Part shown: positions 58,559 to 64,000 of the stretch, one piece after another
How positions within the stretch are numbered: position 1 is the first letter of the stretch
Layout of the letters: each line of letters begins with the position of its first letter
DNA from: Aromatoleum bremense
GTDB taxonomy: Bacteria; Pseudomonadota; Gammaproteobacteria; Burkholderiales; Rhodocyclaceae
Reading direction: 5' to 3'
Assembly (NCBI RefSeq): GCF_017894365.1
Contig: NZ_CP059467.1
Span: 2,046,001-2,110,000, forward strand
DNA: 64,000 bases
The notes under the pieces: generated by a model
Database searches by the model: none
Seen by the model: the letters and a program-made list of their open reading frames with translations, nothing else
Told to the model about the DNA's origin: nothing
Program-made: the position numbers and the translations under genes

Positions 58559-59341
58559 TCAGAAGCTGAAATCGTAATCGACAGCCAGGGGCGCGTGGTC
58601 GCTGAAGCGCTCCGCTTTGTAGACCGCGGCCGACTTCGCAGTCGCGGCGATGCCCGGCGTCGCGATCTGGTAGTCGAGGCGCCAGCCGACGTTCTTCGCC
58701 CACGCCTGGCCACGGTTCGACCACCACGTGTAGCCTTCGCCGCCGGCGTCGGGGTACAGCCGGCGATAGACGTCGACCCACGCCTGCTCCTCGAGCACGC
58801 GGCTGAACCAGGCGCGCTCCTCGGGGAGGAAGCCGGAATTCTTCTGGTTCGACTTCCAGTTCTTCAGGTCGATTTCCTTGTGCGCGATGTTCCAGTCGCC
58901 GCAGACGATGATCTCGCGGCCGCAAGCGCGCAGCGTCGCCAGATGTGGCAGGAAGCGCTCCATGAAGCCGAATTTGATCTGCTGCCGCTCCTCCGAGCTG
59001 GAGCCGGACGGCAGGTACAGCGACACCACCGACAGCGGGCCGAAATCGAGCTGCAGGAAGCGGCCTTCGGCGTCGATGTCGGCGATGCCGAGTCCTTCGA
59101 CGATGCGGTCGGGCTGTCGCCGGGTGTAGAGCCCGACGCCGCTATAGCCTTTCTTTTCGGCGTGGTGGAAGTAGCCGGTGTAGCCATCCGGCGTGCGCAC
59201 CGCGTCGGTGAGGTCGCCGGCCTGTGCCTTGAGCTCCTGCACGCAGACGACATCGGCGTCCTGCGCGGCGAGCCAGTCGAGGAAGCCCTTGCTGACCGCC
59301 GAGCGGACGCCGTTGAGGTTGAGGGTGATGACGCGTAACAT
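58559..59341 (-). CDS. xth: Exodeoxyribonuclease III-family AP endonuclease
   Basis: The 260-residue enzyme has the conserved segments of the ExoIII family: VITLNLNGVRSA (metal site), VVCVQELKA, GYFHHAEKKGYSGVGLY, VCGDWNIAHKEIDL (catalytic D-W-N in place of the usual D-F-N), and FSDHAPLAVDYD with the catalytic histidine. It repairs abasic sites and trims 3' ends. The ATG at 59341 gives a normal length; the frame extends to 59359 only through a TTG. The gene is divergent from pyrE with 23 bases between the starts. Confidence 0.92.
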   Translation of the reverse strand: MLRVITLNLNGVRSAVSKGFLDWLAAQDADVVCVQELKAQAGDLTDAVRTPDGYTGYFHHAEKKGYSGVGLYTRRQPDRIVEGLGIADIDAEGRFLQLDFGPLSVVSLYLPSGSSSEERQQIKFGFMERFLPHLATLRACGREIIVCGDWNIAHKEIDLKNWKSNQKNSGFLPEERAWFSRVLEEQAWVDVYRRLYPDAGGEGYTWWSNRGQAWAKNVGWRLDYQIATPGIAATAKSAAVYKAERFSDHAPLAVDYDFSF

Positions 59342-59364
59342 TCTGCCGGATAAGCTCAAAGTGG

Positions 59365-60021
59365 ATGCAAGACGTGGATTTTAGCCGGGATTTCATTGCA
59401 TTGGCCTGCACCAAAGGGGTGCTGCGCTTCGGTTCGTTCGTGACCAAGGCCGGGCGCAATTCGCCGTATTTCTTCAACGCCGGCCTGTTCGACGACGGCG
59501 CGTCGTTCCGCGAGCTGTGCGGCTTCTACGCGCGGGCGATTCAGGCTGCGGGCGTGCCGTGCGACATGCTGTTCGGTCCGGCATACAAAGGCATTCCGCT
59601 TGTCGCCGGGGTCGCGATCCGGCTCGCCGAGCAGGGCGTGAACCTGCCTTTCGCGTTCAACCGCAAGGAAGCGAAGGACCACGGCGAAGGCGGTACGCTG
59701 GTCGGTGCGCCGCTCAAGGGCCGCGTGCTGATTCTCGACGACGTGATTTCCGCCGGCACGTCGGTGCGCGAGTCGGTCGAACTGATCCGCGCCGGCGGGG
59801 CTGTCCCGGCCGGTGTGGTGATCGCCCTCGACCGCATGGAGCGCGGCAAGGGCGCCCAGTCGGCGGTCGAGGAAGTGCGCGCGAGCTTCGATATTCCGGT
59901 GATCGCCGTGGCGACGCTCGACGACCTCATCGGCTACCTCGGCGACAGCCCGGAACTCGTCGCGAATCTCGACGCGGTGCAGGCCTATCGCGACACGTAT
60001 GGCATCTGTTCGCCGCGCTGA
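59365..60021 (+). CDS. pyrE: Orotate phosphoribosyltransferase
   Basis: The 218-residue protein has the OPRTase pattern: FTLKSGR-like FGSFVTKAGRNSPYFFNAGLF, DMLFGPAYKGIPLVAG, FNRKEAKDHGEGG and the PRPP loop VLILDDVISAGTSVRES. It forms orotidine monophosphate in pyrimidine synthesis. It is divergent from xth and its end overlaps the next gene by 23 bases. Adjacency of xth and pyrE is common in proteobacteria. Confidence 0.95.
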   Translation: MQDVDFSRDFIALACTKGVLRFGSFVTKAGRNSPYFFNAGLFDDGASFRELCGFYARAIQAAGVPCDMLFGPAYKGIPLVAGVAIRLAEQGVNLPFAFNRKEAKDHGEGGTLVGAPLKGRVLILDDVISAGTSVRESVELIRAGGAVPAGVVIALDRMERGKGAQSAVEEVRASFDIPVIAVATLDDLIGYLGDSPELVANLDAVQAYRDTYGICSPR

Positions 60022-60634
60022 GCTGCTGTGCATGGTGCTTTTGGCGCTGCCGCCCGTGGTCGCCGCCCAGAGCGAGCGCACGATCTATTGCTGCGAGGAC
60101 GCGAATGGCAGGCCGGTGTGCGGCGATGTGCTGCCGACCGTCTGCTATGGCCGCGCCTATCGGGAAATCAGTCCGCAGGGCACCGTGCGCAGGCATATCG
60201 CGGCGCCGCTGACGAGTCGCGAGATCGCGCAGCGCGATGCCGAGATGCAGCGCCGCAAGGACGAAGAGGCCCGCCTGCTCAAGCAGCGGCGGCTCGACCA
60301 GGCGCTGCTCGAGACGTACACGAGCCTCGAAGACATCGACAACCGCCAGGACCGCGCGATCGCGGACATCCGCGGCGAGATCGAAACGGCGCGTGCCCGC
60401 GAAACCGAGCTGCTGGGCGAGCGCAGGCGCCTTGCCGAAGAGGCCGCGGCTTACCGCGGCAAGGATCTGCCGCGCAATATCGTGGTCGCACAGCAGAGCG
60501 TCGATGGCGAACTCGCGGCGCAAAAAAGCATCATCGATGCGAAGATTCGCGAAACCGAGGCGGTGCACGCGCGTTTCGCCGCCGACCGGCGTCGCTACGC
60601 CGAGCTGATCGCGGCCGGAGAAGGGCACCGCTGA
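59999..60634 (+). CDS. Exported coiled-coil protein with DUF4124-like start
   Basis: The 211-residue protein has a signal peptide (LLCMVLLALPPVVAAQ), then a small cysteine-rich segment TIYCCEDANGRPVCGDVLPTVCYGR that resembles the start of DUF4124 proteins, and a long charged coiled coil (from about residue 75 to 205). The ATG overlaps the pyrE end, which indicates co-transcription. The role is unknown. Confidence 0.75.
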   Translation: MASVRRAELLCMVLLALPPVVAAQSERTIYCCEDANGRPVCGDVLPTVCYGRAYREISPQGTVRRHIAAPLTSREIAQRDAEMQRRKDEEARLLKQRRLDQALLETYTSLEDIDNRQDRAIADIRGEIETARARETELLGERRRLAEEAAAYRGKDLPRNIVVAQQSVDGELAAQKSIIDAKIRETEAVHARFAADRRRYAELIAAGEGHR

Positions 60635-60725
60635 ACGTTCTCCGCGGGGCGCCGCACGACGCTGCGTTCGCTGCGCGCCGGCCCTGCGGCGCGCGCGATG
60701 CATGTGACGGTTTTCAGGAGAACTG

Positions 60726-62810
60726 ATGAGCCAGCCCGTTGAAAAGGTGGTCCGCGCGGCCTGCCCGCACGATTGTCCCGATACCTGCGCGATGGAAGTG
60801 ACCGTCGCCGACGGCCGGGCGGTGAAGATCCGCGGCGCCGACGACCTGCCGTTCACGAACGGCGCGCTGTGCCCGAAAGTCGCGCGCTACCTCGAACGGG
60901 TGTATTCGGACCAGCGCCTGCTGCACCCGATGAAGCGCGTCGGCCGCAAGGGCGAAGGCCGCTTCGAGCGCATCGGCTGGGACGAGGCGCTCGACACGAT
61001 CGCCGCAAAGTTCGGCGCGATCGCCGCCGACGATGCGCGCGGCATCCTGCCGTACAGCTATGGCGGCACGCTCGGCTTCGTGCAGGGCGGCAGCATGGAT
61101 TTTCGCTTCTTCCATCGCCTGGGCGCGTCGCTGCTCGATCGCACGATCTGCTCGTCGGCGGGCGTGGCCGGCTGGAAGGCGACGATCGGAGCAATGGTCG
61201 GCACGGACCCGGAAGCGCTCGTCGACGCGAAGCTGATCCTGATCTGGGGCGCGAACCCGGTGGTGTCGAACCTGCACGGCTGGCGCTACCTGCAGGAGGC
61301 GAAGCGACGCGGCGCGAAGCTCGTCTGCATCGACCCGCGGCGCACGCAGACCGCGGAAAAGTGCGACGAGCATCTCGCGCCGTGGCCCGGCACCGACGGC
61401 GCTCTTGCGCTGGCGATGATGCAGGTGCTGATCGATGATGACCTGATCGACCGCGACTACATCGCAGCGCACACGCTCGGCTTCGACGCGCTCGCCGAAC
61501 GCGTGAAGCCCTGCACGCCGGAATGGGCGGCGCCGCTGACCGGCCTTTCCGCCGATGCGATCCGTCGCCTTGCGCGCGAGTACGGCAGCGTCAAGCCCGC
61601 GGCGATCCGCCTCAATTACGGGCTCAACCGCTGCGGCGGCGGCGGCATGGCGGTGCGCAACGTCGCCTGCCTGCCGGCGCTGACCGGCGCGTGGCGCCAT
61701 CCCGCCGGCGGCGCGGTGCTGTCGACGTCCGGCAATTTTCCGGTCGACCAGCAGGCGCTCGAGCGGCCGGACCTGTACCCGCACGCGCCCGGCCGCCCGC
61801 CGCGCACGATCAACATGGCGACGATCGGCGACGCGCTGCTCACCGTGGACGACCCGCCGATCCGCGCGATCTACGTCTACAACTCGAATCCGCTCGCGGT
61901 CGCGCCGGACAACCGCCGGGTGCGCGAAGGCTTCGCGCGCGAGGATCTGTTCTGCGTCGTGCACGAACTCTTCCAGACCGACACCGCCGACTACGCCGAC
62001 ATCCTGCTGCCGGCGACGAGCCAGCTCGAGCACCGCGACCTGCACAAGTCCTACGGCCACCTGTACGCGGTCGACAACCAGCCGGCGATCGCGCCGCTCG
62101 GCGAGGCGAAGCCGAACACCGAAGTGTTCCGCCTGCTCGCCGCGCGGCTCGGCTTCACCGACCCGGCGCTCGCCGAGTCCGACGACGCGATCGCCGCGGC
62201 GGCGTTCAAGCGCCGCGACAACCGTGTGTATGGGCTGGAACGCGGCCTTGCCGGGCAGGGCTGGGCGCGCCTGAATCTGCCGCGGCCGTTTGCGCCGTTC
62301 GCGAAAGGGGGTTTCTTCACGCCGTCGGGCAAGTGCGAATTTTTCTCCGCCAGCCTTGCCCGGCAAGGGCACGACCCGCTGCCGGCGTGGGTGCCGCCGC
62401 ACGAGTCGCCGGTCAGCAACGCGGCGCTCGCGGTGCGCTATCCGTTGGCGATGATTTCGCCGCCGGCGCGCAACTTCCTCAACACCAGCTTCGCGAACCT
62501 GCCGCGCTTCACCGAGCAGGAACGCGGCCCGTCGCTCGAGATCCACCCCGCCGACGCGGCAGCGCGCGGCATCGTCGAGGGCGACCGGCTGCGCATCTTC
62601 AACGAGCGCGGCGCATTCCACGCGCGCGCAGTGCCGACCGATCGCGTGCGCCCCGGCGTCGTCGTCGCGCCCTCGGTGTGGTGGCGCAAGCTGTCCGGTG
62701 ATGGCGAGAACGCGAACGCGGTGACATCAAAGGCGCTGACCGACATGGGCGGCGGCCCGACGTTCTATGACTGTCTCGTCGAGGTCGCAAAGGACGCGCA
62801 CGATGACTGA
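60726..62810 (+). CDS. Molybdopterin-dependent oxidoreductase (DMSO-reductase superfamily)
   Basis: The 694-residue protein has the N-terminal iron-sulfur motif with cysteines at 13, 17, 21 and 49 (CPHDCPDTC … LCPK), so it binds a 4Fe-4S cluster. Molybdopterin-binding segments follow (ILPYSYGGTLGF, LILIWGANPVVSNLHGW, CIDPRRTQTA, YVYNSNPLAV) and a C-terminal dinucleotide-binding domain (SLEIHPADAAARGI, GDRLRIFNERG). There is no Tat signal, so it is cytoplasmic. The substrate is unknown. AGGAG precedes the ATG, and the sirtuin gene overlaps its stop. Confidence 0.9.
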   Translation: MSQPVEKVVRAACPHDCPDTCAMEVTVADGRAVKIRGADDLPFTNGALCPKVARYLERVYSDQRLLHPMKRVGRKGEGRFERIGWDEALDTIAAKFGAIAADDARGILPYSYGGTLGFVQGGSMDFRFFHRLGASLLDRTICSSAGVAGWKATIGAMVGTDPEALVDAKLILIWGANPVVSNLHGWRYLQEAKRRGAKLVCIDPRRTQTAEKCDEHLAPWPGTDGALALAMMQVLIDDDLIDRDYIAAHTLGFDALAERVKPCTPEWAAPLTGLSADAIRRLAREYGSVKPAAIRLNYGLNRCGGGGMAVRNVACLPALTGAWRHPAGGAVLSTSGNFPVDQQALERPDLYPHAPGRPPRTINMATIGDALLTVDDPPIRAIYVYNSNPLAVAPDNRRVREGFAREDLFCVVHELFQTDTADYADILLPATSQLEHRDLHKSYGHLYAVDNQPAIAPLGEAKPNTEVFRLLAARLGFTDPALAESDDAIAAAAFKRRDNRVYGLERGLAGQGWARLNLPRPFAPFAKGGFFTPSGKCEFFSASLARQGHDPLPAWVPPHESPVSNAALAVRYPLAMISPPARNFLNTSFANLPRFTEQERGPSLEIHPADAAARGIVEGDRLRIFNERGAFHARAVPTDRVRPGVVVAPSVWWRKLSGDGENANAVTSKALTDMGGGPTFYDCLVEVAKDAHDD

Positions 62811-63585
62811 TGCGCAGACTTTCGATGCCGTCGCCCGCCTCATCGCCGATGCCGGCCGCATCCTCTTCATCACCGGCGCCGGCATCTCGGCCGATTCCGG
62901 CCTGCCGACCTACCGCGGCATCGGCGGGCTCTACCACGAGCGCCTGACCGACGACGGGCTGACGATCGAAGAGGCGCTGTCGGGCGAGATGATGGAGGCG
63001 CGCCCCGAGGTCGCGTGGAAGTACATCGCCGAGATCGAGGCCAACTGCCGCGGCGCCGCGCCGAACATCGCGCACCGCATCATCGCCGCGCTGGAGCACG
63101 AGCGCCCCGGCGTGTGGGTGCTGACGCAGAACGTCGACGGCCTGCACCGCGCGGCCGGATCGCGCAACCTCATCGAGATCCACGGCAGCGTGCATCGCCT
63201 GCGCTGCACGGAATGCAAGCACGCGCGCTCGGTGCCCGACTATTCGGGGCTGCGGATTCCGCCCGGCTGTCCGGTGTGCGGCGGGGTGTTGCGGCCGGAC
63301 GTCGTGCTGTTCGGCGAAATGTTGCCGGAAACCGGCCTGCGCCGGCTGGAGGCGCTGCTCGACAACGGCGTCGACCTCGTCGTGTCGATCGGCACCACCA
63401 GCGTCTTCCCGTACATCTCCGGGCCGATCTGGTGGGCCGATCAGGCCGGCGTGCCGAGCGTCGAGATCAACCCCGGCGAAACCGGAGTCAGCGAGATCGT
63501 CACGCACCGTCTGCGCCTGCGCGCGGCGGAGGCGATGCCGGAACTGTGGCGGCGCCTGCATCCGGAGCGGCCGCTGGAGGATTGA
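62803..63585 (+). CDS. SIR2-family NAD-dependent protein deacylase
   Basis: The 260-residue sirtuin has the NAD-binding motif FITGAGISADSGLPTYRG (about 22-39), TQNVDGLHRAAGS, the catalytic histidine in EIHGSVHRLRC, and four zinc cysteines (CTEC and CPVCGG). It removes acetyl or other acyl groups from lysines. The ATG overlaps the oxidoreductase stop by 8 bases, so the genes are translationally coupled. A functional link between the two is not established. Confidence 0.92.
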   Translation: MTDAQTFDAVARLIADAGRILFITGAGISADSGLPTYRGIGGLYHERLTDDGLTIEEALSGEMMEARPEVAWKYIAEIEANCRGAAPNIAHRIIAALEHERPGVWVLTQNVDGLHRAAGSRNLIEIHGSVHRLRCTECKHARSVPDYSGLRIPPGCPVCGGVLRPDVVLFGEMLPETGLRRLEALLDNGVDLVVSIGTTSVFPYISGPIWWADQAGVPSVEINPGETGVSEIVTHRLRLRAAEAMPELWRRLHPERPLED

Positions 63586-63620
63586 GCCCGAAGGCCGTAA
63601 GGGGAGTTGTCTTACCCGAG

Positions 63621-63832
63621 CCCATGCATGCAGTGTGGAGCCTGCCGCCCGATGACAGCGACTACTTGGCGCGCTGGAAAGCCATCAAGATCGCCTTCGC
63701 CAAGACGCTACCGAAGACCGAAGAGCTGTCCGCGGTTCGAGCCGCCAGGGGCGAACGGGGCATCTGGCAATGGCCGGCACGACACCCCTGGCGAACAATC
63801 CGGGAAGGGGTGATGTTGCGTTGCAAGATCTG
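63621..63832 (+). pseudogene. Decayed REP-associated tyrosine transposase fragment
   Basis: The frame reads EPMHAVWSLPPDDSDYLARW and then KAIKIAFAKTL, closely resembling the centre of REP-associated Y1/HUH transposases, where MPDHLHxxWTLPEGDxDF is followed by RWxxIKxxF. The first histidine of the HUH motif is lost (EPMHA instead of DHLHA), the N-terminal half is missing and the C-terminus is short, ending in VMLRCKI. No functional product is expected. Confidence 0.6.
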
Positions 63833-63883
63833 ACCCCTATAGTTTTTTTGACCCCTATAGTTTTTTGACCCCTATAGTTTTTT
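63832..63883. repeat. Three tandem copies of a 17-18-bp repeat
   Basis: GACCCCTATAGTTTTTT occurs three times in a row, starting at 63832, 63850 and 63867. The copies lie exactly between the transposase remnant and the histidine-kinase fragment, and the kinase homology begins at the last T run. Confidence 0.9.
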
Positions 63884-64000
63884 CAACCTGCTCCGCAACG
63901 CCCTGCATTACACGGAACGCGGCATGGTGCGTCTCGTCCTCGAGGACGGCGGCTTTCGTGTCGAGGATACCGGTGTTGGCATCCCGGCGGTGGGGGCAGC
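63882..64000 (+). pseudogene. Fragment of a histidine kinase paralogous to the one at 56969-58237
   Basis: The frame reads FNLLRNALHYTERGMVRLVL followed by EDGGFRVEDTGVGIP, nearly the same as the N-box to G1-box part of the kinase at 56969. Everything upstream (sensor, H-box) is missing; the homology starts directly at the tandem repeats. The fragment continues beyond the window, so it is 5'-truncated but its 3' end is unknown. Confidence 0.8.

Noticed and set aside
60714..62621. 635-codon open frame antisense to the molybdopterin oxidoreductase
   Set aside because: Shadow of a well-supported gene, with no start signals or domains.

Overview
The window is GC-rich chromosomal DNA of a betaproteobacterium, most likely Rhodocyclales of the Aromatoleum/Azoarcus/Thauera type. 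This is an inference from protein resemblance, an aromatic-ring catabolic operon under an IclR regulator, ornithine-lipid genes and heavy IS loading; no rRNA or other marker is present. I saw no tRNA or rRNA gene.

Layout. 1-6.2 kb: the tail of a metH-like gene, an FNT anion channel, then a membrane redox group (ferric-reductase-like flavocytochrome, two PepSY_2-like periplasmic proteins, cytochrome b561), an HD-GYP c-di-GMP phosphodiesterase and a small exported protein. 6.2-14.8 kb: a non-canonical PRPP synthetase, a NamZ-type (DUF1343) protein with a DOMON-like partner, a TonB-dependent receptor, a glycine-zipper lipoprotein, a TerC protein and prfC. 14.9-21.4 kb: a GAF-PAS-PAS-GGDEF-EAL gene split by a four-gene IS21-like element.

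21.9-39.3 kb: a complete type I-E CRISPR-Cas locus (cas3-cse1-cse2-cas7e-cas5e-cas6e-cas1-cas2, leader, array), all read on the minus strand. The array has 98 repeats. It is cut by a second IS21 element that landed inside one spacer; removing the IS and one copy of its 6-bp target duplication restores a spacer of exactly 32 nt. The array also carries one spacer twice. A decayed WYL-type regulator lies just upstream of cas3.

39.8-46.2 kb: an IclR regulator separated by an IS5-type element from a five-gene aromatic catabolic operon (MBL hydrolase, FAD monooxygenase, DUF2783, VOC protein, FAH hydrolase). 46.2-51 kb: housekeeping and envelope genes (DUF1840, hpt, YqjK/YqjE/YqjD-like trio, olsB/olsA-like pair, an SH3/Tudor-like exported protein). 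51.2-58.2 kb: an envelope-modification module in which two neighbouring genes, a PAP2 phosphatase and an LTA-synthase-like sulfatase-fold transferase, are each broken by a different IS630-type element, next to an intact OmpR-type two-component system. 58.2-64 kb: xth, pyrE, a coiled-coil exported protein, a molybdopterin oxidoreductase and a sirtuin. The window closes with a decayed REP-type transposase, a short tandem repeat and a fragment of a paralogous histidine kinase.

Overall, conserved housekeeping blocks alternate with accessory islands. Five IS elements are present: one disrupts the CRISPR array, three disrupt genes, and one sits between a regulator and its likely target operon.
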